Below are positions 8,529 through 16,500 of a DNA stretch of 64,000 nt, in pieces; within the stretch, counting starts at the first letter, position 1, and each line of letters opens with the position of its first letter. Both the position numbers and the translations under genes were made by a program. The stretch is from Metabacillus schmidteae (GTDB lineage: Bacteria > Bacillota > Bacilli > Bacillales > Bacillaceae), in assembly GCF_903166545.1 (NCBI RefSeq), contig NZ_CAESCH010000002.1, positions 124,001-188,000 of the forward strand, given 5' to 3'. Under the pieces are notes generated by a model. It worked only from the letters and a program-made list of their open reading frames with translations, did no database searches and was not told the origin of the DNA.

Positions 8529-8801
8529 TATATTTATGAGATGCAAATATGAAAGCAATTGAAAAGGACTTTATGACTGGAGGAAGGTTTTATGAACAAT
8601 GGGACAGTATGTGTTATTTCACATAGCTGAGTACATTTAGACTATCGAAATTCATACATAGAAGAAATTTCTAAAACTATTTTATCCATTAGAGAAGTTT
8701 TCAAAGTTGAATAGAGGTATAATAAATATGTGAAGCATTTCACATATTTATTATACAAAGGACCAGTTTATTTTTCACATTTAAAGGGAGGAGGAACATT
8801 T
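8529..8801. other. intergenic stretch with a perfect long hairpin and short coding remnants
   Basis: A GGAGGAAGG site at about 8579 precedes a 12-codon frame, and a further short in-frame piece (HLDYRNSYIEEISKT) ends at 8712; together they may be a decayed gene. At 8717-8756, GTATAATAAATATGTGA pairs perfectly with its complement over 17 bp around a 6-nt loop. No T-run follows the hairpin. Confidence 0.5.
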
Positions 8802-9674
8802 ATGACTAAATTAAGGCCAGCATTATATGTTAGCCTATTGATTTCAGGATTATTTTTTATAGCTGGTTTGTTTGGTGGGGGATTTCTTTTTTCTTTTTTA
8901 GTTTTTATGTATGCAGTGGCTGGAAATTTCATTTATGGAATCCCTGTTTCTCTACTTTCAGATTTTTTAACAAGAAATCTGTCAAATGGAAGAATATTTG
9001 TTGCTGGAATCATACATATTTTCTTTGGATTTATCATTTTTATCATTATTGATGAGTATGCATATTTTGCCATTATTAATGCTATCTTGTTTTTTCTCAT
9101 AGATGAATGGCTGAGGAATAGGAGAGTTGGTAGGGGTAGTGGGAGAAAACGGATACTAGTTTTGGAGATTTTTAGTGTCATTCCTTTTGTTGCTTTAGCG
9201 TTATGGGGAATATCAATCCTTACAATAGAAGAGAAAACGAACATGGTCTATCTCATTCCTGAAGATTATGAGGGATCTGTTGTTTCATTTTACAATATAA
9301 CAGGTGAAGACCTACTTGAAAAAGAAGGTGATTTCAATATCGTTCCAATAAATATTGAGAGCCTTCCCACTTTACAGAATACAAATATTGAAAGATATGG
9401 TATTCATCAAACTTCTGAAGAAATGAGTAATGGAATTGTCAATAATCAATATTTTTACGTAGATAAAGAGGGAAATAGAACAGTTATTAACGATTATTGT
9501 ATATATGAAGGTGTATATGGTAGCTATACTGGGACAAGTGAACATGAAATTGGATATAACACTTTTCAAGTGACAAATAGTGAATGTGGAGAAGATTTCT
9601 TTCTACATGGTAATGAGCATTATACGGCACAAAGTAGTGAAATCCTAAAGTATTGGACAAGTTTATATGATTAA
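8802..9674 (+). CDS. multi-pass membrane protein of unknown function
   Basis: From ATG 8802, chosen for its GGGAGGAGG site, the protein has 290 residues. It has about four hydrophobic segments in the first half (VSLLISGLFFIAGLFGG at about 8-24 is the first) and a basic loop (NRRVGRGSGRKR). A polar C-terminal half (about 150-290) has two to three Cys and many Asn, Tyr and Glu and probably lies outside the membrane. An upstream ATG at 8730 lies within a hairpin and has no ribosome site. I recognise no family. The gene is AT-rich and free of the C-ending drift seen in several neighbours. Confidence 0.65.
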   Translation: MTKLRPALYVSLLISGLFFIAGLFGGGFLFSFLVFMYAVAGNFIYGIPVSLLSDFLTRNLSNGRIFVAGIIHIFFGFIIFIIIDEYAYFAIINAILFFLIDEWLRNRRVGRGSGRKRILVLEIFSVIPFVALALWGISILTIEEKTNMVYLIPEDYEGSVVSFYNITGEDLLEKEGDFNIVPINIESLPTLQNTNIERYGIHQTSEEMSNGIVNNQYFYVDKEGNRTVINDYCIYEGVYGSYTGTSEHEIGYNTFQVTNSECGEDFFLHGNEHYTAQSSEILKYWTSLYD

Positions 9675-10158
9675 GGAACAGATGGCTGGCTTAACTTAGT
9701 GACTTGATGGAACGTGGGTTACATTCTGTTAAAAAAATTGACATCGTTTTAAATTGTTGATGATGAGATTGGCAACATGAAATTGACGAAATGAAGAGAA
9801 AAAATGCTGAAAGAACTTCGAAATAAAAACTTGTACGTTCCTGAGGATCGAGAGGGTTATGGGGATACATAATTGATGAGCAGCCTATCATTTAGGATGA
9901 TAGGCTTATTTTATGACGAGAATTCAAATGAAAAATAAGACATATCCTGATACCCATCGTCACAAATAGATATCGAATAAAAACTAAAGACGTCAAACCC
10001 TAGTTAAACCGCCTGAATGACCCGAGTTTTGTCAATCGATTATAATAGGCAGTGCTAGATGTATCCCATATAATGGTAGTGTTGCTAAGTAATCTAGTAT
10101 ATTTTGATACAAGACAGGTATCGATTTCATAGAACATTATTGAATAATCGGGAGGGCT
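9675..10158. other. intergenic region with decayed coding traces and a terminator
   Basis: No intact gene is visible. Short in-frame pieces broken by stops (for example KMLKELRNKNLYVPEDREG around 9802-9870) suggest a decayed gene on the + strand. A terminator lies at 9883-9912. After it comes AT-rich DNA with the promoter for the SGNH-like gene, whose exact position I cannot fix. Confidence 0.4.
9883..9912 (+). terminator. stem-loop terminator
   Basis: GCCTATCAT (9883-9891) pairs with ATGATAGGC (9897-9905) around TTAGG, followed by TTATTTTA. It follows the decayed coding trace. Confidence 0.65.
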
Positions 10159-11022
10159 ATGATGAAGAATCTACTATGTGGTGCGATCGTAACAGTTAGT
10201 GCAGGAGTGATCATTGCTGGAAATATTCATTGGAATCAAAAAATATCAGCTCATGCCGGGCAAATTGTCAAACGAGATACTTCTGTGATAGTCCAGGAAG
10301 TAGTTGAAGTAGAACCAGAACCAGAGCCAATAAAAGAAAAAACACCTCAACAAACTGAACAGGAGAAAAAAGAACAAGAGCTTGCGGAATACACCAGGAA
10401 CCTGCCTCCAGAACTCCAAAACAAAATCATCAACGCTTCTCAAAATGGTAAAACATTAACTATAGCGATCTATGGATCAGAAAGCTCTTCAAATGAAAAA
10501 GGAGCCTGGCCGAATCTACTCAAACAGCAGTTAGCGAAAACCTACGGAGAAAAGCTCTTCAATATAAAGGTATTGTCAGAAGGAGACAAAACAACTGTCG
10601 ATGTTATCAGATCAAATTCGTATGAAAAAGTAAATGAGTTAAAACCAGACGTTATTATATTTGAACCCTTTATGATCAGTGATAACAGTGGGAAAATTTC
10701 CATGAAAAACCGCATCGGATATCTTCAAAAAATCTTATCTTCATGGAAAAAAGAGAATGAACAGGTAACGGTTCTTCTCCAACCCTCAAACCCGATCTAT
10801 AGCGCAACCTATTTTCCAACACAGGTAGAGGAAATCAAAAACTTCGCTAAGAAAAACAACATCACCTACATAGACCACTGGGAAAACTGGCCAGACGAAA
10901 AAAACAACAAACTAAAACAATACCTAACCCCATCAAACCAACCAAACCCATCCGGCCACAAACTATGGGCCGAACACCTGGGTGAATACTTTGGAGCTGG
11001 GACAGAGGGACAGGTTCCTTGA
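10159..11022 (+). CDS. membrane-anchored SGNH/GDSL-like protein
   Basis: Protein of 287 residues with an N-terminal membrane anchor (about 5-22) and an acidic, Pro-rich linker (EVEPEPEPIKEK at about 50-61). An SGNH-hydrolase-like domain runs from about 98. The block I serine is in YGSESS (Ser107), and EGDKTT and PNPSGHKLW correspond to later blocks. In the usual DxxH position just before PN..G the sequence reads PSNQ, so the catalytic His appears replaced by Gln261 and activity is uncertain. It probably acts outside the membrane on cell-wall or lipid esters, if active. The last residues (GTEGQVP) come from a GACAGG palindrome, and the final 60 codons are strikingly C-ending. Confidence 0.7.
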   Translation: MMKNLLCGAIVTVSAGVIIAGNIHWNQKISAHAGQIVKRDTSVIVQEVVEVEPEPEPIKEKTPQQTEQEKKEQELAEYTRNLPPELQNKIINASQNGKTLTIAIYGSESSSNEKGAWPNLLKQQLAKTYGEKLFNIKVLSEGDKTTVDVIRSNSYEKVNELKPDVIIFEPFMISDNSGKISMKNRIGYLQKILSSWKKENEQVTVLLQPSNPIYSATYFPTQVEEIKNFAKKNNITYIDHWENWPDEKNNKLKQYLTPSNQPNPSGHKLWAEHLGEYFGAGTEGQVP

Positions 11023-11089
11023 CCCACTTTCAGTAAGAGAGAACCAAACCTTTTCGGGGGCAGGGACGAGGGACCTGTCCCCCCGGTCC
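10999..11089. repeat. GACAGG palindrome copies 4 and 5
   Basis: Copy 4 (10999-11026, AGGGACAGGTTCCTTGACCC) overlaps the end of the SGNH-like gene. Copy 5 (11056-11089, GGGCAGGGACGAGGGACCTG onward) is in the opposite orientation. The pair could form a larger structure. Further degenerate CCCCGTCCCCCC follows to about 11112. Confidence 0.85.
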
Positions 11090-11193
11090 AAGAAACACCG
11101 CCCCGTCCCCCCTTGGTTATTCCACCCAAAACAGTTAAAATAACCTTATACATACTAGTGTTCAATGCTAAATAATCAAACAGGTGTGATCGA

Positions 11194-12894
11194 ATGAGAA
11201 TCAAAACGTTAGTTATTGCCCCTTATCCAGCGATGACTCACTTAATAGAAGACTGTCGGCAGGAGGAGCAGCAGCTTGATCTATATATGAGGGTAGCAAA
11301 TCTTCAGGAGGCCGTTCCGGTTGCAAAGGAAGCGGAGGATCAAGGCTTTGATGTGATCATCAGCCGTGGTGGAACATCTAAATTAATTGAAGATGAGGTA
11401 AATATTCCGGTCATCGATATCCATGTGTCAGGATATGACATGCTTAGAGTGCTGACACTTGCGAATGATTTTCCAGGCAAAAAAGCGATTGTCGGCTTCT
11501 CGAATATTACATTAGGTGCAAAGGCGATTACGGACTTGCTTGAGATCGGGATTGATGTGTTCACTGTTGAAAGCGCGAGTGAGGTCGATGGACTTGTCGA
11601 AAAACTCAAGCAAGAGGGCTATGAACTTATCATGGGTGATGTTATTACAATGGATGCCGCAACAAAGCATAATTTGGAAGGAATTCTCATACAGTCTGGG
11701 CGGGAAGCAATTTTTGAGGCTTTTCAAAAGGCAAAGTCCATCTATCGCCTTCATCAAAGACAGCAGCAGGAGATTTCCTTACTGCGCTCCCTTTTAGAGG
11801 AAGCTTCATTAAACATGATTGTCCTATCAGGGGATGGGAGCGTGATCTATCAGCATTGGACGGATTTTAATGAGTGCCCGCTTCCGATAAACAAACTCAA
11901 GGAATACATCAAGGAAAAAAACAATATACGTACTGATGTTAATATCCTTAACATAAATGAGCAACAGATTGTAAAGCAATCTGTAAAAAAGAAAGTAATA
12001 GAAGCTCAGGAATATTATTTATTCCAATTCTCTGAGACCATCAATCCTGATGCCAATCTACAGGGTATTTCTGTTGAAACTATTTCACAACAGCCTATGA
12101 TTATTTCAAACAGTCAGGTGATGAAAAGATGTGTTCAGTTAATTGATCACAACTTAAACAATGAACAATGGCTCCTGCTTGGTGCTGAAGGAGCGGGGAA
12201 GAAGCTTATTTCTCAGTATATTCATTATCGGAAAAATAATGGACAAGGTCTCTATGCAAGTGTAGCAGCAGAAAATTTGTTATCACTTCAACATAAATTG
12301 GATCCTGATGTGAGAACTCTTTATATAAACGAGGTAGAAGCTTTAACAGCAAAAGAGATGAAAAAGCTGACGACTACTATAAAGCATTTGAGAACAGAAA
12401 CTCTTACGATTATTTTGGCTCTTACAAAGGAAGAAGAAATTCCTCATTCACTGATCTATGACAATGATCTAGTTCGAGTTCAAATTCCTTCATTAAAAGA
12501 CCGAAAAGATGATATTAGACCGTTAACCACCTATTTTATCGCGGCTTTTCACGGTCAAATTGGTACATCTGTTATTAAAATGAAAGAAGATGCGCTTCAG
12601 CTGTTAGAGGATTATTCATGGCCGGGAAATGTTGCACAACTTCGATCGATTCTTCACTCAGCTGTTTTAGAGGAAAAAGGATATGTTCTTGGCAAAAAAC
12701 TGCTTCAGCAGCATATTGAAGAGCAAAAAGAAGAACAGGTGACAGTGGGTAAGGAGTTTCTTACCGGAACACTTGCTGACATAGAAAAAAGAATTATTGA
12801 GCATATTATGGAAGAAGAGAATCATAATCAAACGAAAGTTGCAGAGCGGTTAGGAATGAATCGCTCGACTTTATGGCGCAAGCTGAAACAATAA
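11194..12894 (+). CDS. PrpR-like transcriptional regulator with degenerate AAA domain
   Basis: Regulator of 566 residues. Residues 1-190 match the PrpR N-terminal sensor fold (VIISRGGTSKLIEDEVNIPV, GDVITMDAATKHNLEG). A linker with a PAS-like patch follows (MIVLSGDGSVIY). Residues about 310-480 resemble an enhancer-binding AAA+ domain with a weak Walker A (GAEGAGKK). The ATPase domain is shortened and has no GAFTGA loop, which contacts sigma-54. A Fis-type HTH ends the protein (TKVAERLGMNRSTLWRKLKQ). It stands just before the threonate-type operon and is probably its regulator, acting at a sigma-A promoter. The ligand may be a sugar acid or phosphate; this is inference. Confidence 0.85.
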   Translation: MRIKTLVIAPYPAMTHLIEDCRQEEQQLDLYMRVANLQEAVPVAKEAEDQGFDVIISRGGTSKLIEDEVNIPVIDIHVSGYDMLRVLTLANDFPGKKAIVGFSNITLGAKAITDLLEIGIDVFTVESASEVDGLVEKLKQEGYELIMGDVITMDAATKHNLEGILIQSGREAIFEAFQKAKSIYRLHQRQQQEISLLRSLLEEASLNMIVLSGDGSVIYQHWTDFNECPLPINKLKEYIKEKNNIRTDVNILNINEQQIVKQSVKKKVIEAQEYYLFQFSETINPDANLQGISVETISQQPMIISNSQVMKRCVQLIDHNLNNEQWLLLGAEGAGKKLISQYIHYRKNNGQGLYASVAAENLLSLQHKLDPDVRTLYINEVEALTAKEMKKLTTTIKHLRTETLTIILALTKEEEIPHSLIYDNDLVRVQIPSLKDRKDDIRPLTTYFIAAFHGQIGTSVIKMKEDALQLLEDYSWPGNVAQLRSILHSAVLEEKGYVLGKKLLQQHIEEQKEEQVTVGKEFLTGTLADIEKRIIEHIMEEENHNQTKVAERLGMNRSTLWRKLKQ

Positions 12895-12918
12895 TTGTTC
12901 AGCTTGCGTTTTTATTTT
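12877..12918 (+). terminator. terminator of the PrpR-like gene
   Basis: CGCAAGCTGAA (12877-12887) pairs with TTCAGCTTGCG (12898-12908), followed by TTTTTATTTT. The left arm lies within the last codons of the gene. Confidence 0.9.
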
Positions 12919-12978
12919 GACGAACAGAAAGCATAAGGGTAAGGATTCGGCTTTTTGAAAAAAACCAGGCTATTCTTA

Positions 12979-13021
12979 TGTTGCAAAATACAACTATTTT
13001 AATTATAAGTGTTGCAAAATA
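12979..13021 (+). promoter_or_regulatory. direct-repeat operator candidate
   Basis: TGTTGCAAAATA occurs twice, at 12979-12990 and 13010-13021, with starts 31 bases apart (about three helical turns, same DNA face). The second copy overlaps the -35 box, which fits binding by the adjacent regulator. Confidence 0.6.
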
Positions 13022-13040
13022 TTGTGTAAGCAATTACAAT
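13012..13040 (+). promoter_or_regulatory. sigma-A promoter of the threonate-type operon
   Basis: TTGCAA (13012-13017), a 17-base spacer and TACAAT (13035-13040). A perfect 16-bp palindrome ACTAAATATATTTAGT at 13058-13073 lies just after the expected start of transcription and may be a second operator. No -24/-12 sigma-54 element is seen. Confidence 0.7.
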
Positions 13041-13112
13041 AATCCTTGTAACCGATTACTAAATATATTTAGTGTTTAATATTGAAACAATCATAAAAGG
13101 AGTGTTACAATT

Positions 13113-14108
13113 ATGAAGATAAAAGCAACTTTAGATCGAATTCCTGGTGGTATGATGGTTGTACCGTTGCTAATTGCAGCATTAATAAATACATTTTTCC
13201 CGGACTTATTACGAATTGGTAACTTTACTCAAGCGCTGTTTGTAGACGGTGCCAGCACATTGATAGCGCTTTTCCTATTATGTACAGGTGCACAAATTAA
13301 CGTGAAATCTTTTGGTGTGTCAGTTGGTAAAGGGGCAACTCTTTTAGCGACTAAATGGGCAGTAGGTGCTGTGTTTGGATTAATCGCTTACTTGCTTGCT
13401 GGTGACAATGGCTTATGGTTAGGTTTAGCACCGATCGCGGTTATCGCAGCCATGACAAATAGTAATGGCGGATTATTCGTCGCGTTAGTTGGTCAATACG
13501 GAAGCAAAGAAGATCGTGCAGCGTATTCACTTTTAGCACTTAATGATGGTCCTTTCTTAACAATGATTGCGCTATCTATTTTCGGAGCAATGGGCTTTGT
13601 TGATGGAATGTTCTCAATAACTTCATTTATTTCTGTATTATTACCAATTGCTGTTGGTATGGTTTTAGGTAACCTTGATGAAAACATGCGTACGTTCTTA
13701 GATAAAGGAAGCTCAATGTTAATTCCATTCTTTGCATTCGCATTAGGTATGGGAATTGATTTTGGAGCGATTCTTGAAGGTGGATTAGCAGGAATTATCC
13801 TTGGATTATTAACGGTATTTGTAACAGGTTCTGCGGGTTATTTCGTATTTAAAGCATTAAAATGGAATCCGATCGTCGGAGCTGCGGAAGGTTCAACGGC
13901 AGGAAACGCTGTAGCAACACCGGCTGCGATTGCAGCAGCGAATGCAAGCTTTGCATCAGTTGTAGATATTGCCACTGTACAGGTAGCGGCATCAACAGTA
14001 ACAACAGCAATCCTTCTCCCAATCTATGTTGGGTTCTTAGTGAAACGATTAGAGAAAAAAGGCTATAAATTTGAACAAGAAGACGTACAAGAAGAAGCAA
14101 ACGTCTAA
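13113..14108 (+). CDS. 2-keto-3-deoxygluconate permease family transporter (KdgT-like)
   Basis: Integral membrane transporter of 331 residues with about ten hydrophobic segments, starting IPGGMMVVPLLIAALINTFF, a KdgT signature. The Asn/Gly-rich segment AAMTNSNGGLFVAL and the C-terminal GAAEGSTAGNAVATPAAIA are typical of the family. AAAGGAGTG precedes the ATG. It heads an operon with a DUF1537 kinase and a PdxA2-type dehydrogenase, the order known from D-threonate gene clusters in enterobacteria (kdgT2-dtnK-pdxA2). Import of a four-carbon acid sugar is therefore the best inference. Confidence 0.88.
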   Translation: MKIKATLDRIPGGMMVVPLLIAALINTFFPDLLRIGNFTQALFVDGASTLIALFLLCTGAQINVKSFGVSVGKGATLLATKWAVGAVFGLIAYLLAGDNGLWLGLAPIAVIAAMTNSNGGLFVALVGQYGSKEDRAAYSLLALNDGPFLTMIALSIFGAMGFVDGMFSITSFISVLLPIAVGMVLGNLDENMRTFLDKGSSMLIPFFAFALGMGIDFGAILEGGLAGIILGLLTVFVTGSAGYFVFKALKWNPIVGAAEGSTAGNAVATPAAIAAANASFASVVDIATVQVAASTVTTAILLPIYVGFLVKRLEKKGYKFEQEDVQEEANV

Positions 14109-14121
14109 GGGTGTGATAAGA

Positions 14122-15423
14122 GTGGAGAAAAGAATTGGCATAATATCTGATGACTTAACAGGTGCAAACGATTCAGGAGTACAATTAGCGAAAAAACACT
14201 TGTCTTCAACGGTTGTGTTTGATTATGAAACATCTACATTAGCGACAAAGCCTGATGTGTTAATCGTTGATACAGATAGCCGGGCAAAGAAGGAAGAAGA
14301 GGCGTATAAAGCAGCCTATCAAGCTGCTTTATTCCTTCAAAAGGAAGGCTATCAACATGTATATAAAAAGGTTGACTCAACATTAAGAGGAAATATTGCA
14401 GCTGAATTATCAGCTGTTGAACAGGTGTATCAGCCGGAAGTTGTGGTTATTGCACCGGCATTTCCAAAAATGAATCGTCGAACAATTGAAGGCAATCATT
14501 ATGTAAATGGTGTATTAATCACCGATACGGAGTTTTCAAAGGATCCGAAAACACCGGTTACAGAAGCGTTTATTCCGGAATTATTAAAGCAATACCAAGA
14601 GCGGGGAATTGCTTTAGTTGATAAACGTCTGCTGGGACAATCTGTAGAAGGAATAAACCAAATCATTACAACTATCATCAATCAAGGGGTAAAATGGTTT
14701 GTATGTGATAGTGAAACAGAAGAAGATTTACAAAAAATTTGCAGCATTTTTTCAAGCCTGAACAAGAAAACAGTCTGGGCCGGTTCAGCCGGGTTAATTG
14801 AATACTTGCCAGAAGCACTACAATTAACACATTCTAATGAAGAAAATCAGGAAGAAATTAAAATTGAAAAGACATTAATTGTGTCAGGTAGCTTATCTCA
14901 AGTAACGAGAGAACAGCTTTGCAAGATAGAATCTCTGCAAAATTCGTTCTTTATCGAAGTAGATCCTACGACTTTAGTAAAAAATACGTTTAAGTTAGAC
15001 GATTATATTGGTCAACTAAGCCAAAATTCAAAATATGAACATTATGTTTTATACGTAGAGGCTTCTGAGGAAAACCGTGTTTCTGCGAAAGAGGCAGGAG
15101 AAGAACTGGGTTTAACCTTAACAGAGGTAAGTGAAGTTATATCAAGAGGACTGGGACAGATTTCGAAAGGTCTCTTAGAAAATTGCACCTCTATTCAAGG
15201 TTTAGTCCTTACGGGTGGAGATACAGCAAAGGCAGTTTGTTCGGAATTAACGATTTCGGAAATGGAGCTTTACTCTGAGGTGGAACCGGGACTTCCATTC
15301 GGTCGATTACGTAGTGAAGACCGCAGCTATTGGGCTGTGACAAAAGCTGGTGGATTTGGACATGAACAATCATTAGTCAATGTAGTTGAATACATGGCAA
15401 ACAAAAGAAGGGTGAGAGCATGA
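14122..15423 (+). CDS. dtnK: four-carbon acid sugar kinase, DUF1537 family (DtnK-like)
   Basis: Cytoplasmic kinase of 433 residues that phosphorylates the C4 hydroxyl of threonate or erythronate. The N-terminus IGIISDDLTGANDSG is the hallmark substrate-binding motif. The C-terminal nucleotide-binding domain shows GSAGLIEYLPEAL and GLVLTGGDTA. The GTG at 14122 is preferred: AAGGGTG lies seven bases upstream, and the family starts right at the SDDLTG region. An upstream ATG at 14071 overlaps the permease gene by 38 bases. The stop overlaps the next gene by four bases, indicating translational coupling. D-threonate is the likelier substrate because the partner is PdxA2. Confidence 0.85.
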   Translation: MEKRIGIISDDLTGANDSGVQLAKKHLSSTVVFDYETSTLATKPDVLIVDTDSRAKKEEEAYKAAYQAALFLQKEGYQHVYKKVDSTLRGNIAAELSAVEQVYQPEVVVIAPAFPKMNRRTIEGNHYVNGVLITDTEFSKDPKTPVTEAFIPELLKQYQERGIALVDKRLLGQSVEGINQIITTIINQGVKWFVCDSETEEDLQKICSIFSSLNKKTVWAGSAGLIEYLPEALQLTHSNEENQEEIKIEKTLIVSGSLSQVTREQLCKIESLQNSFFIEVDPTTLVKNTFKLDDYIGQLSQNSKYEHYVLYVEASEENRVSAKEAGEELGLTLTEVSEVISRGLGQISKGLLENCTSIQGLVLTGGDTAKAVCSELTISEMELYSEVEPGLPFGRLRSEDRSYWAVTKAGGFGHEQSLVNVVEYMANKRRVRA

Positions 15424-16418
15424 GTCAAGTAAAACCAATCGTTGGAATCACAATGGGTGACGCAGCAGGCGTTGGCCCGGAAATTATTTTAAAAAGCTTA
15501 GCAAAAGAAGAAATGTATAAAATTAGCCGTCCGTTAGTTATCGGTGACAGCAAAATACTAGAAAGAGCAAAGAGTTTTGTGAACAGTGAGTTAATCATTG
15601 AATCTGTAACAGCTGATCTTATTGAAGACTTACCGTATAACTTCGGTACAGTTTATTGCTTGGATTTAAATCTATTAGATGCAAATCTGCCGGTTGGTCA
15701 AGTGTCACCAGAAGCAGGTCATGCTGCATTTGAATATTTAGCAAAAGCAATCGAATTAGCGAAAGAAAATAAAATCAATGCTATTTGTACAGCGCCATTA
15801 AACAAGGAAGCCTTACACAAAGGCGGTCATAAATACCCTGGTCATACTGAGATTCTTGCAGATTTAACAGGTACGGAAGACTTCTCTATGATGCTGTCAG
15901 CACCGAATTTAAAGGTTATTCACGTAACAACACATGTTGGAATCATCGATGCAGTGAAAATGATTAATCCAGAGCGTGTATACCATGTCATCAAGCTTGC
16001 GCACGATACGCTGAAAAAATCAGGTATTGAGTCTCCGAAAATCGCAGTATGCGGAATCAACCCGCACGCTGGGGAAAATGGTTTATTCGGTTATGGTGAA
16101 GAAGATGAAAAAGTTGTTCCGGGTGTAGAAAAGGCACAAGGTGAAGGAATCAATGTAGTAGGTCCGTTACCTGCAGACACATTATTCTTCCGTACCGTTC
16201 GTGGAGACTTCGACGTCGTTGTCGCCATGTACCACGACCAAGGACACGGACCAGTTAAAGTACTAGGCTTAGACGCAGGTGTCAACATCACAGTCGGCCT
16301 GCCAATCATCCGCACAAGCGTCGACCACGGCACAGCCTTCGACATCGCTGGTACAGGAATTGCAGACGAAAAAAGCCTAATGGAAGCCCTCCGCCAAGCT
16401 GTCGAATTTGCTGGATAG
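15420..16418 (+). CDS. pdxA2: 4-phospho-D-threonate dehydrogenase (PdxA2 type)
   Basis: NAD-dependent metal enzyme of 332 residues in the PdxA family. GITMGDAAGVGPEI opens the protein. The metal-binding His residues lie in HKYPGHTE, INPHAGENGLFG and MYHDQGHGPVK. In the DUF1537 pathway it oxidises and decarboxylates the 4-phosphate of D-threonate to dihydroxyacetone phosphate. The operon context argues against the pyridoxine-biosynthesis role of PdxA itself. The ATG overlaps the kinase stop by four bases. From about 16195 on, codons become almost uniformly C-ending, and the TAG stop forms the edge of a GACAGG palindrome. Confidence 0.87.
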   Translation: MSQVKPIVGITMGDAAGVGPEIILKSLAKEEMYKISRPLVIGDSKILERAKSFVNSELIIESVTADLIEDLPYNFGTVYCLDLNLLDANLPVGQVSPEAGHAAFEYLAKAIELAKENKINAICTAPLNKEALHKGGHKYPGHTEILADLTGTEDFSMMLSAPNLKVIHVTTHVGIIDAVKMINPERVYHVIKLAHDTLKKSGIESPKIAVCGINPHAGENGLFGYGEEDEKVVPGVEKAQGEGINVVGPLPADTLFFRTVRGDFDVVVAMYHDQGHGPVKVLGLDAGVNITVGLPIIRTSVDHGTAFDIAGTGIADEKSLMEALRQAVEFAG

Positions 16419-16497
16419 GGACATGGGGACAGGTTTGGTGTCCCTCTCATTTTAAAGAGGAAGGGGGACAGGGACAATGAACCTGTCCCCCTGTTCC
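16416..16497. repeat. GACAGG palindrome copies 6 and 7
   Basis: Copy 6 (16416-16446) reads GGGGACAGGTTTGGTGTCCC and begins at the pdxA2 stop. Copy 7 (16461-16497) is inverted with long arms (GGGGGACAGGGAC / GTCCCCCTGTTCC). They sit between the convergent ends of pdxA2 and the adaptor gene. Confidence 0.9.
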
Positions 16498-16500
16498 ATT

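Noticed and set aside
8571..8712. Short coding remnants after the 50-residue gene
   Set aside because: Frames of 12 and about 26 codons broken by stops; too short to assign and recorded only as a trace.
9690..9880. Gene in the gap before the SGNH-like gene
   Set aside because: Coding-like words are interrupted by several stops in all frames; treated as decayed.
12960..13112. Sigma-54 (-24/-12) promoter for the threonate operon
   Set aside because: The GG and GC dinucleotides near CCAGGC...TTGC are 15 rather than 12 bases apart, while a good sigma-A promoter is present and the regulator lacks GAFTGA.
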